A stretch of 64,000 nt of DNA from Mastigamoeba balamuthi (Eukaryota > Evosea > Mastigamoebida > Mastigamoebidae): assembly GCA_902651635.1 (NCBI GenBank), contig CACRSC010000002.1:621831-685830 (forward strand). Reading direction: 5' to 3'. The position numbers were made by a program, and so were the translations under genes. Under the pieces are notes generated by a model that saw nothing but the letters and a program-made list of their open reading frames with translations, did no database searches and was not told where the DNA came from. Shown piece after piece: positions 54,200 to 64,000 of the stretch (its first letter is position 1; each line of letters starts with the position of its first letter).

Positions 54200-57020
54200 C
54201 CCGCGTCGGCGTCGCACAACGTGGCCGCGAAGCAGCCGACCAAGCAGCCCGCGGAGCACAGCCTAGCGAGCCCGAGGGCCTCTCGTGCCGTCGTCGCTCC
54301 TGCCAGCGCCCCCGCAGCCCCCGCAACCGCAGCAGCACGAGTCCATCGCACCGTCGAGCGTCGTCCCCTCGCCGTCGCTGCGCCGGCACCGCGCAAGACC
54401 AAGGACGGGCAGGCGGCAGTGCAGGTGCGCGCTCGCCCCGCGCAGCCCGCGGCGGAGACGCGCAGCAGCCGCGGAGCCACAGCCACTGCAACTGTACCCC
54501 GCCGTCCGTCCACGAGGAGCCCCGCGGGCATCGTCGCCGCAGCAGTTCGCCCAGTCCCCTCCGCCGCCGTCACCACGGCGAAAGCGGTGTCGTCCCGTCG
54601 CCAGGCCGCAGCAGCAGCAGGTCCCGACCGCTCGGGTGCCTCGCCGGTGATCGTCAAGCCGTCAGGGTCGTCTGTTCCTGTGCGCGCTCGTCCGGAGGCA
54701 GCGGCCAAGGCGCGCCCTGTCGGCCGTGTCCTAGCGGCGACCGCCAAGCCTGTCGGCAACAAGGCAGCAATCGCAGGCCGTCCAGCTCCCTCGTCGGCCA
54801 CCTCGATGCGCCCTGCAGCGCAACACGTGGCGCAGGCCGCAGCAGGTGGTGCCGCTCGCCCCGTCCGCTCGGGTGCCTCGCCGTCGTGCTCGTCGGAAAC
54901 CACCGTCGTTCCCGCATGCGTTTCGCAGAGGGCGGGAACCAAGACCCCCTCGGTCGCTCTGGTCGGCGCGGTCTGCGCCGTCCAGGTCCCTACTCAGCCC
55001 GAGGCAGCCGTGGCCGACCGCGACATCGCCAACCGCGCGGCAACGACCTCGCGTCCCGCAGAGCGTCCGGCACGGCCCGCGTCTGTGGCACCGCGTCACG
55101 CTGAGCAGTGCAAGCGCCCAGCAACGGCAGCAGCGACCACCCTCACCACTGCGCGTGTCCACCAGCGCCAGTCCGCCAGCAAGAGTGTCGCACGGTCTGT
55201 GCCCGTCCCCGAGTCCTCCGTGGCTCCTTCGCGTCCCTCTCTGAGCCGCAAGACGTGTTCCGTGTGTCCCGCCGAGCGCCGTTCAGCGCAGCCAACTGTC
55301 GTCGTGTCGAAGGAGGCGCCGTCGGCAACGCGCCCGGCGCCGCCCGTGGCGGTCTTGGTCGCGGCCATGCCCCCGGTGGCCGTCGCAAAGGGCACAGCAG
55401 TGGTCCCCGCGTGCTGTCATCCAACCGCTGCGGCTCCTGCACCCCCTGCGCTCTCGAGCTCGGCAGTGGCCATTCCTCCTCCTCGCACGTCGGGCGTGTG
55501 CGTCCACCCCGTGGTGGCGAGCGAGAGGGCGGGCGCGAGCACCGCCCAGCCGGCCCTCACCGTCGTTTCCCACGGCCACCCCGCGGCTGTCCAGCCGCCC
55601 CCCGCGCAGCGCCCCGCAGCACAAGGTGGCAGCGCACCGACGACCCGCGAGCCGGCAGCAGCTGCGAGGAGACCGCGTGCGGTGGTTGCGACCGCAGCCC
55701 CGAGCCCGAGCGCGGTGGCCAGGATGATGAGGAAGCCTCCCAAGAAGCTGAGGTCGCAGCCCCTGCGCCCCAGGAAGGTCGACACGGGCCCCAAGAGCAT
55801 CCTCAAGGTGCGCCCCTCACCGCCCACTGTCGAACTGTCTTTCAGCTGACACTGCGGGCTGGCGGCGTGTGCGGGGACACAACACAGAGGAAGAAGAGGT
55901 GCCTGCCCTCGGTCGTGCGCTTCAGCCGCCGCCTCCGCCGCGTCTCCGAGTTCGAGATCCAGAGCCCCGAGGACCGCCTCGACACCCCTGACGATCGCCA
56001 CGACCGTGGGGGCTGCGAAGACGACGCTGACGACTGCGAGGACGGCAGCGACGGCAGCGACGACGAGGACAACGAGGACAACGACGAGAGTGACCAGGGC
56101 GAGTGCAGCGCCGACGACGGCGAAGACGAGGACTGCGCCGACAGCACCGAGACTTGTGACGACAGCAACGAGTGCGCCACCGACGCCGACGGCGATGGCA
56201 GTGACGGTGACGACGACGACATCAGCCCTCTCGACGACTGCGGCCACAGCGACGCCCAGCACGACAACACCGTCAGCAAGGACTGCGACGGCAGCATCGC
56301 CCTCGACGACTGTCACAGCTACTCGGACGACGTGGCCGAGCGCAACCAAGCCCCCGACGAGATCAGCGAGAGCAGCGATGGCGATAACTGCGGAGCAACC
56401 TTCGACCAGCGCGAGGACGTGGACCACAGTGACTCCACAGACGGGCTCGTGGTCTTCAGGGATCGCGACGAAGCTGGCGCCATTTTCGATGACAGCATCC
56501 CGGTGGACACTGACGACAACGCCATCCGCGAGGGCCACAACACCGACAAGCAGGAGGACCGCCCTCACGAGGACGAGGACGGAGCTGCCCCTGGCGACCA
56601 CGACGCGTGTCGCGACAAGTGCGACGGTGCAGAGATGGACGAGGAGGATGCGGAGCAGCCCAGGGACGCTGCGGCCTGGCTGCCCGCCCGCGTCGCTCCG
56701 AGCGACACGCCCCGCGAAGCCCCCGAGCCCCTCTCCGATCTCCCCGTGGCGCAGCCGTCGGGTCACCCGGCGATCTGCTGGACATGGAGAGGCGTGCCGG
56801 TGCCGTCGAGGCACCCGGCGATCTGCTGGACATGGAGGAGCGTTCCGGTGCCGTCGGAATACCCCGTGCTCGCCTCGACCCGCCCAGCCGTCGCGTGGAC
56901 GTGGACGTGCGTCCCCCGGCCCACGGAGTACCCGTGCTTGCCCTGTGGCCAAGCAGAGTGGTGAGTTGGGTTATGTCCCTTCGTCTTTCAGTTTCTGACG
57001 AGAGACGCAGAGCCATGTAA
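54200..57020 (+). CDS. Ala/Pro/Arg-rich then Asp-rich protein with SILK-type motif
   Basis: Not recognised as a family. From a probable acceptor at about 54200 the frame is rich in Ala, Pro, Arg, Ser and Val for some 530 residues. It ends KPPKKLRSQPLRPRKVDTGPKSILK, here given in parts: basic KPPKKLRSQPLRPRK, then GPKSILK. A 38-base intron (55808-55845) joins it to KRCLPSVVRFSRRLRRVSEF, followed by ~300 residues dominated by Asp/Ser/Glu/Asn. KSILK matches the SILK motif and VVRF loosely the RVxF motif of protein phosphatase 1 partners. A 51-base tandem duplication lies at about 56762-56863. Beyond 56700 two frames compete: the Asp-rich one ends at a stop at 56962, the other runs to 57018. Start codon and 3' end are therefore uncertain. 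Confidence 0.5.
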
Positions 57021-57062
57021 GATAGCCACCAACACTCGACACCAAGCAGACCCACCCACATC

Positions 57063-57325
57063 GTGTACAGAGAAACAGCACGAATCGTCACCAATGCCGC
57101 CACTGACGCCACAACCACAGGAACAAGAAAGATGCGACCAACAAAAGCGCTTCCGCCGCGACGACCACGTGTACAGAGATGCCAGAACGAGCACACTGAA
57201 GCACCAACACCGCGCCACACACAACAGCGCAACACATCACACATACATGCATTTCTTGGTAGCATCTCTCTGGTGATATAATTCTCCCTCGTCTTTCGCC
57301 CCCTCTGCGCAATGACCCTGTCAGA
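57063..57325 (+). repeat. dispersed repeat, copy 1
   Basis: From GTGTACAGAG at 57063 this stretch is closely similar (high identity with small indels, fading after about 57290) to the reverse complement of the last ~270 bases of the window. It lies just downstream of the Asp-rich gene. It may be its 3' region or an exon. Confidence 0.8.
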
Positions 57326-57604
57326 TGCCTCTGCTTTCTGCACAGAAAACAGCAATTCCTCCAGATGACCGTCATGTCTGTGTGTGTTTGGCTGATTCAA
57401 TGGGCATCAATCAGCCGAACCAGAGATTGTCTTAAAAAGCCCTCGACGATAATCTTTCCTCAGGGAGAAGAGGCACAACAATCGCCAACCAGATCGGTCG
57501 CTGAACGAAACTGGCGTGCTATTTGTATTGCTTTGGTGGTGATGCCCGTTTGTTACTTCGGGTAATCAGTTTTATACGACGGGTCTAAGGTCCCGGACTG
57601 AGGC

Positions 57605-60600
57605 TCAGAGGTTGATGTTGGTGAGGACGATCGAGCACACCGTGACTCCGGCAACGATGGCCACCAGCATGATCGGGCCGATGCGGTCGTCGTACCTCAC
57701 GGGCTCCCTGTTGCGGATCTGCTTGCACCGCAGCTGGTGCCTGAACAGCGCGTACACCGCGATCAGCAGCGACAGCACGCTCACGATGATCCCCAGGATC
57801 CTCGTCTTGCCCTTCCCGAGCCCCAGCAGCGCTGCAGAGCAGAGTTGGCTCGCGTCAGACGTGTGCACAAGTCGATGAGCGGCAGAGAGCTTGAGCGTAC
57901 CGGTGGCGGAGGAGCCGAGGAAGATCGAGTAGTGGAGCCACGACAGGAACGTGCGCTCGTTGGCGAAGAACACCTTGGGCTCGATGCGCACCGGCAGCGT
58001 GATCTTCTTCTTCTGCTGGGGCTTCTGCTCCACCGCCCTCTGCTGCGGGATGGCCCCGTAGCCGCCCCTCCTCTGCGCCGTCGAGCTCTTCAGCCCGCCC
58101 GACTCGAGCAGCGACGCGTTGAGCATCTCTGGTTGGGGGCAACGAGAGGCGGTGTGAGCTCGGCGATATCGAGCACACGCGCGGGGGAGAGGGACCGCAC
58201 CGGTCTCGTTGCTGTTGATGGCGTAGAAGCCGACGCTGCCGCCGGTGGACTGCGCGAGGGTGACGGCCCCGCTGAGCTGCTGCTGCGAGCCCTCGGGGAG
58301 CGGCGACACGAGCGAGTCCGAGAGCGCCGGGGACGACGACTCCTTCCTGGCGCCGCCGTTGGCAGCGCACGCGACCTCGGCGACGACCAGGCGCGGCGTG
58401 GGCCTGCGGATGTCGACGCCCATCTGCGTGGTCCAGTAGGGCGCGCTGGGGACCTGCGTCTTGAAGAGCTCGTGCGAGCCGTGGATGAACTTGGAGAACT
58501 TGGGCACGGCCTCGACCAGGGGGCCGTCGACAATGTCCTGCACCCACTGGGGCGCCGCCTGGCCGATCTCGGTCTGCAGCTTGACCTCGAGGACGGCGTA
58601 GGGGAACCGGATGATCTCCGTCTCGGGAATGTCCTTGTCCGTGCGCCTCCACCCGTTGCCCGTCTTGTCGCGCTCAAGGATCATGCACAGCTCCGTGTCC
58701 AGCGAGATCCTCACCTTTGGGAACGAGGCAGATGTGAGTCAGTACTAGGTCTGAACCGTAGCCGGTGCGCAATTGAATTGTGTACGGCAAAAGGGTGTAA
58801 AAACGAACCCAAACCCGAATTCTGGCGAAGGGAATGAGGGTATAAGAGGGTGTGCTGCTTCGCAAGGCCGCATTTCAAGAGAGAGCCGCTGGGAATGAAA
58901 TCAACTCGATTGCATTGTCCCAGCATGCAATTCGAGTTTCTTTTCTCCCGGGAGGGCGAATTTCGAAACGCTGCGGGGGGCAAAAGGAGCGCACAGCGGC
59001 CGTGTCGGGCTTCTGGAAGGCGACGCGGTTGTAGGCCGTGCGGACGAAGGGCACGAGGTGCTTCTCGTTGATGGCGGTGACCACGCGCTCGCCGAGGCCG
59101 ACGACCTGCTCGACCTTGCGCTCAGAGGCGCCGTCCTTGAGCATCTTCTGCTTCATCTCCTCGACAGAGAACCTGCCCTGCAGCAGGTCCGCCGCCTGCT
59201 CCTCCTTGATCTGGAACCTCTCCTTGACGCTCTCCTCGCCCGTCCACCCGTCCCTGTGCGTCTTCATCTCCACAAAGACTGCGGCAGCACAGAGGCCGTT
59301 CGTTTGGTTTTTGCGTTCCACATACAATGGAAAAAAGAAAGAAAGAAAAAGTGCTCACCATCGGACGGGTCGTTGCTGCCGTACCAGCGGAGGCGGAGGG
59401 CGATGGCCCCGGGGGTCTTGTCCAGGCGGCCCGAGTAGAGCTCGAACGACGAGTTGTCGAGGTAGACCGACGAGATGGCCGGGTCGACGCGCTTGGGGTT
59501 GCCGAAGACGTAGATGGGCAGGTGGCGCAGCACGAGGCACTTGACCGCCGCCACGTTGTCGGGGTGCACCCAGTACTTGACCGTCTTCCTCACGAACGCG
59601 TCCCTGTTGATCTCGCCCTTGGGCTCTGCCCCCCGTGGCCGCCCGCGCACCCGCCGAGAACCACGTCAGCAGGGAATTCTGTCAAATGCAGAAATGTATG
59701 TCTCCTGCGCAGGTGTTCTCCGTGCATTCTTTCGCGCGCACGCGGGACCGGCCATGGGGCGGCCTGAGACGCTCGTGGGCGTGTGCGAATGTGCCAGGGG
59801 GTCTGTGCGGTTGTGTGGTTGTGTGCTGGGCAGGGGATTTCTTAACTATCTGTGAATATGTGTGCGTTCGCTGTGTGTTCTCTGGCCGTTCTGCGTGGGC
59901 GCGGACGGCCTTCTGAGCGCTCGGGGGGAGCGCGTGCCCGTGTGCGTGTGTGCCTGTGAGTGCCAGCAGGGCGGGCGCACCGGTGGTGGGGGGCCTGAGG
60001 CGCTCGTAGATGGCGCTGAGGCTGTAGAAGAGGGGGTCGAGCTGCTTCTGGGCCAGCGACTCGTCGACGCGGGCCTTGTAGAGCATGCCGAGGCTCGACG
60101 ACGTGCTCCGGTCGTGCTTGCCCACCGCCCGCGTGACGGCGCGCCCGTTGACCGTGCAGAACACGCTCAGGTCGCTCAGGTCCTGCGTCACCGCCTCCGT
60201 CTCGCTCATCACGTCGGCCCGCGACCCGATCGAGTCGGCGATGATCTGCAGGTGCTTCTCCATCTCCCCCAGCTTGGCGTCCCTGTACTTGACCACCTGC
60301 ACGGCGGAGGGGGGGGGATGTGAGGGGTCGGCCGGTCGGTTTACGACAACCACGACAGCGCGGAAGAGCACAGCCCGGGGTGGGTTGAGGTGGGGGGTGG
60401 GGTGGGGTGGTGGGGTGTGGGGAACGGGTAGGGGCAGAGGCAGAGGCAGGTGCGTCGAAGGTGCAGGAAAAAGGGCGAAAAAGCGAGAACAACAAAACAA
60501 ACAGGGTGGGGAGGGCGGGAGGGGGCCGAGCGGACCTTGGCGAGCTCCGAGTCGAGCATGTGGACGAACTCGGACTCGTCGGCAAAGGACCACTTGCGGG

Positions 60601-60716
60601 CGTGCTGCGTGCGCTCCTTGATGAAGCGCTTGAGGCCCTCGTAGTCGGCGCAGAAGAACCTCCAGTCGGGCCGCACCAGCCGCTCGATCTCCGCAGTGAA
60701 CTTCATGCCTGCTTGC
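57605..60716 (-). CDS. VTC4: VTC4-type vacuolar polyphosphate polymerase
   Basis: About seven exons. The N-terminal SPX domain (MKFTAEIERLVRPDWRFF, DYEGLKRFIKERT, with a helical continuation KYRDAKLGEMEKHLQII) senses inositol pyrophosphate or phosphate status. The central tunnel (TTM) domain has KTVKYWVHPDNVAAVKCLVLRHLP, SSVYLDNSSFELY, GAIALRLRWYG, and VFVEMKTHRDGWTGEESVKERF; the basic residues and the Glu of the ExK motif are intact. SKFIHGSHELFKTQV follows. The C-terminus has three hydrophobic spans (ERTFLSWLHYSIFLG, GIIVSVLSLLIAVYALF, IMLVAIVAGVTVCSIVL), as in DUF202. VTC4 makes polyphosphate from ATP at the vacuole or acidocalcisome membrane and feeds it into the lumen. The complex normally needs other VTC subunits, which are not in this window. 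Confidence 0.93.
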
Positions 60717-62133
60717 TGGGTGTCTGGGTGTGTGCTGTCGCGATGCGCTCTGAGGGAGGCGGTGGGGAGGGAGGTCTGCCTTGGCCTTGTTCCGGTTGCC
60801 AGTGCACCGCACACGCCAGAGAGACAGACACAGGAAAAAAGAATAAAAGAATGAAAAGTGATCTCGGGCAATGACACCACCTCTGGATACTTTCCTCTAT
60901 CAACCCCCGGACTGGACCCCGCGCGGGTGGTGTGGGGTTGGTGTGGGCTTGAGATTTTTTGCACCTCCGGCCCCACACGGTGCGGATTCCCCCGATGCCC
61001 TAATTTACCCCCCCGTGTCCCTTTTGGTAAGTGCCTGAGGGCAGTGCACCTGCACGCGCTCTCGGTGACTCCGGGCTCCCTACCGCTGACAGACCGTGTG
61101 GGCTCTCGGCAGCAGGTGCACAGACAAGTCGCACTTGAAGATGTTTTAACTTTTATTCCCTCGAGGCCGGGCAGCGGTGACGGAGTGCACCACTCGGTAT
61201 CAGCCCTCCCTCTCTTCTTTGGTCCGAATTTCCCAGTCCCCAGAACGCGGGATCACGGACAACACCAGGTCTTGCATTGGTTGCGCCTTTTTTCATTCTT
61301 CGAATGCAGCCCCCCCCCTCTCCTTCCCTCAATGGAGCAGGCTCAGGATCGATCAGACACTTATGCGCGTCCTGCGGCCCACGAAGGACTGACTCACACC
61401 CATCTAGGAACACACCGGGCCACCCAGAACCCAACTGCTCCGAATACTGAATTTGGCCGAATTGTGCAGGAATGAATGGCTGCGGCGGTGTTGAAAAGAA
61501 ATGTTCGGATGCGAGGGGGCGTCAAACGTCAGAGGCCATCCCCACGTTGGTTGCCGAAGAGTCCCCCTCGTTGCAGCCCAGCTGGCTCTCAACCCACACT
61601 GGTGTCGGTTGTTGGCCTCTGATTAATATATTCTAGCTGGAGCAGTTGCCGATAAATCTGGTGATTGCGAATTGAGAGGGAAAATTGATTTCATTCACCC
61701 CACCGAGGGAGAAATGAAATGATTGGCACCGCCGGCTCAGAACCACCTCAAGGCGCAGGCAGCCGGCGACTGAGGTGTCCGGGCGGCACGGGGCCGAAGA
61801 CAAGACGGGGGCTCAAGCCTGTCAGCTCCTCCTCAGTGCACAGCCGATGACCCAACAGCAACGCCCACCGACGATGCAACTCCCAGGCCCTGTCTTCGCG
61901 TAAGGTCGAGGTGCCAGGCTTAACGTCATTGATAGCTTCCTGTGGACGTTGTGGCGCAGATTAAGGTTGTGCCACGCTAGTTGTCTCTCACCAGGCCCTT
62001 GTACATCACGGTAAGCGGGCAGTTGAGGTAAGGCCAAGGCGATAGACGAAGGGACACAACGATGGCCACCTACCAGGCAGGGTGGCGAATCACGAACCCT
62101 TCATTGCAGAGCCCTCAGTGCACTTGGGCGGCT
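60717..62133. other. intergenic, nothing recognised
   Basis: About 1.4 kb between the VTC4 start and the 3' end of the NUDIX gene (both minus). Frames at 60858-61475 and 61153-61434 lack codon bias and motifs. No RNA gene was seen, although a short unannotated gene cannot be excluded. Confidence 0.4.
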
Positions 62134-63621
62134 TCACAGCGCCGCCACCTTCTTCGCAATGACCCGAAGATGGCGCAGCATTCCCGGGCTAACGTTCTTG
62201 GGCGTGCCAGCGAGCACCTCCGCGAGGTCGAACCACTCGCACCTCTCGATCTCGTGCCTGTCTAGCTCACACGTGAGCTCGCTCGGCTCCACGTGTGCAT
62301 AGTACGCCTGCGCCCAAAACCGGGCAATGTGAGAAGGAGATAAGGCCAAGACGCAGCAGCGGCACGCGCAAAGTGGCGCACCACGTGGTAGCTGTTGACT
62401 GCCAGCGGCTCCGCGGCTGTGTCCGCGTCGTCGAACACGCCCAGCGTGTAGTACCCGGCCGTGTCGCTCCTCGAGCCCTCGACCAGACGCTCAGGGTCGA
62501 TGTGCACACCTGCGGAGGCGGCGGGCCCTGTCAGCCACACAACCCGGGGCCCATCGGCCCGCGCGCACCGATCTCCTCGCGCAGCTCCCTGGCCGCGGCG
62601 GCAGGGCACGTCTCGCCGGCGTCGACGCTGCCTCCGGGGAAGCGCCAGACGAGCTGCTGCGGGTACTCGCTCTGGTCCGCGTCGTCGCAGGCGACGACAA
62701 ACGCGGCGGGCATCGCCAGGTGGGCGGGGCCCAGCGACATCTGGCGCTTCTCCAGCGTCATGAGCACGCGCCTGCTGTCGGCGCTCAGCAGCACCACAGC
62801 GACGCCCGCGGCGGCCGTCATGGGCCGCGGCACGAGGTCGTGCAGGCCGGGCACGTTCCAGCGGTACCACACGAGGTAGCTCTGCGTCGCCAAGTGCACG
62901 CGCATCCGCAGCCTCGCGGCCACCGCTGCGTAGGCGCCCACGCACGCGCCCTCGTCGTCGCAGTCGCAGTCGCAGTCCTCGGGGCCCGCAGGGGAGGCGG
63001 CGGGGCAGCAGCGGCCGGGGCGCGGCAGAGGGGCCCAGAGGTAGACGGCGCCCTTGGTGTTGCAGCGCAGCGCGCGTAGGACGGCCTCCTCGGCGTAGAC
63101 GCCGTCGCAGCCCCGCGCGCGCACGTTGGTCGACCGGAACGAGCCCTTCCTCACGTCCACGAGCTCCCTGTTTCTCGCCATCGCGCTCGCGCAGTCCCGC
63201 GCTGAAGCAGCGAAAAACAGAACAGAATTTTCAACAACCGACGCAACAACAACAAAAATAAAACCCCAAAACCGACAGCCGGGATGCAACTGCGCGGACC
63301 TATGACGTCACTGGGCGAGTCGACGGAGGCGGCGACGGAGGAGAGCGGGCGCAGGGCGCGGGCGAGGTCGAGGGAGGAGTGGTCGAAGGCGACGACGCAC
63401 TTGCAGGCCGCGAGGGCCGCGGGCAGCGCGACGAGCTGCGCGGGCGCAAACGCGACGGCAGAGACGGCGGCGGGCGCGAGCAGGCGGCGCAGAGACGACT
63501 GCACAGAGGCGGCCAGGGCGGCGTCGGAGGTCACCAGCGCCACGTGATCAGTGTCCAGGACGGAGGAGTCGCGCGGCAGGGCCGCGAGCGACTGCGGGGT
63601 GAGCACAGCAGCGCCAGACAT
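62134..63621 (-). CDS. NUDIX hydrolase with an unassigned N-terminal region
   Basis: Four exons (63621-63300, 63201-62569, 62509-62382, 62307-62134) encode 418 residues. The NUDIX box is complete: GGSVDAGETCPAAAARELREEIG, which fits G-x5-E-x7-R-E-x2-E-E-x-G once the third exon is joined (EEIG|VHIDPERL). The domain begins near AAGVAVVLLSADSRRVLMTLE and ends with EIERCEWFDLAEVLAGTP. NUDIX enzymes hydrolyse nucleoside diphosphate-X compounds; the substrate is not predictable here. About 210 residues precede it: an Ala/Ser/Leu-rich part with alternating helices, then RCNTKGAVYLWAPLPRPGR and an acidic Cys-containing loop (EDCDCDCDDEG). I cannot assign these to a family. Confidence 0.85.
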
Positions 63622-63729
63622 CAGTCAACCCAACAGGGCAGATTTTGTGTAATTATCTCTGGAAATCAGGAAAGCAATTATCTCAGGGAGATACTCAATT
63701 TCCCGGACAAATATCGCCTTGCCGAAATC

Positions 63730-64000
63730 AACTACTGCCAAGGCCATCGCGTCAACGGAGCGAAAGACTCGGGGGAAATATCTCATCAGAGAGTGCTTCT
63801 AAGAATTACATTTGTGTGTTGTGTTGCGCTGTTGTGTGATGTGGTGATGTGGTGGTGGTGCTTCAGTGCTCATTCTGGCATCTCTGTACACGTGGTCGTC
63901 GCGGTGGAAGCGCTTTTGATGGTCGCATCTTTCTTGATCCTGTGGTTGTGGCGTCAGTGGCTGGCGGCATTGGTGACGATTCGTGCTGTACTCTGTACAC
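63730..64000 (-). repeat. dispersed repeat, copy 2 (runs off the window)
   Basis: Read on the minus strand, this matches 57063-57325. Nearly identical blocks include CGAATCGTCACCAATGCC and AGCGCTTCC...CGCGACGACCACGTGTACAG, with a 4-base insertion and a 1-base deletion. It reaches the window edge, so the true repeat is longer. An AATATCTC word (63777-63784) lies inside. Confidence 0.8.

Noticed and set aside
55417-56952. 511-codon minus-strand frame rich in Val/Ala that could pass as a multi-spanning membrane protein
   Set aside because: It is the antisense image of GAC/GAG codons (Asp/Glu become Val/Leu). The plus strand has better third-position bias and a plausible splice junction.
56762-57018. 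Two DLLDME clathrin-box-like motifs in an alternative frame of the Asp-rich gene
   Set aside because: They come from a tandem duplication in a frame with weaker third-position bias and need an unsupported frame change, so I did not make them a finding.
1-64000. CRISPR arrays, operons, ribosome-binding sites or prophage
   Set aside because: Introns, eukaryotic tRNAs and gene families show nuclear DNA; no regularly spaced direct repeats were seen.

Overview
The window looks like nuclear DNA from a free-living protist, most probably an amoebozoan. The evidence is short spliceosomal introns (about 40-110 nt), CpG-rich genes with G/C-ending codons, and a eukaryotic gene set: Sec23, eS19, ARPC4, DCAF13/Sof1, spatacsin, VTC4, a MYB factor and a KIAA0930-family protein. 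A protein with 18 SHIPPO-type PGPG repeats implies a flagellated stage, and an ADP-forming acyl-CoA synthetase is typical of Archamoebae and other anaerobic or microaerophilic protists. A Mastigamoeba-like organism would fit, but that is inference from content and not a sequence match.

Layout. 1-1.1 kb: AT-rich, CpG-poor island. 1.1-8.8 kb (all minus): receptor-type class III cyclase A, ADP-forming acyl-CoA synthetase with a C-terminal GNAT-like part, tRNA-Leu(GAG), and a RhoGEF-like protein. 9.9-15.1 kb (plus): MYB factor and a pyruvate-oxidase-like ThDP enzyme. 15.2-20.8 kb (minus): a hypothetical protein, Sec23, and the KIAA0930 homologue. 21.2-24.5 kb (plus): eS19, tRNA-Gly, SHIPPO-repeat protein. 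24.5-27.2 kb: second AT-rich island with tRNA-Cys at its edge and an intact MITE. 27.2-38.8 kb (minus): a MOCOS-like class V aminotransferase (running into a 279-base N gap), DCAF13, and spatacsin. 39.5-44.1 kb (plus): a triple C2HC-finger/chromodomain-like protein and cyclase B. 44.1-48.1 kb: third AT-rich island holding a decayed gag-like retroelement and a 30-bp inverted repeat. 48.1-63.6 kb: TatD-like hydrolase (+), ARPC4 (-), coiled-coil/ThuA-like protein (+), Ala/Pro- and Asp-rich protein (+), VTC4 (-), and a NUDIX protein (-). The last ~270 bases repeat, inverted, a stretch at 57.06 kb.

Functionally this is ordinary dispersed eukaryotic gene content rather than an operon. Loose themes are cAMP signalling (two paralogous cyclases), acyl-CoA/acetate metabolism (acyl-CoA synthetase, ThDP enzyme), endomembrane and lysosome (Sec23, spatacsin, VTC4 polyphosphate polymerase) and actin (ARPC4, RhoGEF).

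The main unusual points are: two cyclases with identical internal exon lengths, each abutting a CpG-depleted island; relic reading frames in the islands whose stops are all explicable by C-to-T change; GC-AG introns and an unusual GTRCGY donor preference; tRNA-like B boxes inside introns; and a zinc-finger/chromodomain architecture I do not recognise. Exon models were checked by reading frame and total length for most genes; 5' ends are less certain than 3' ends.
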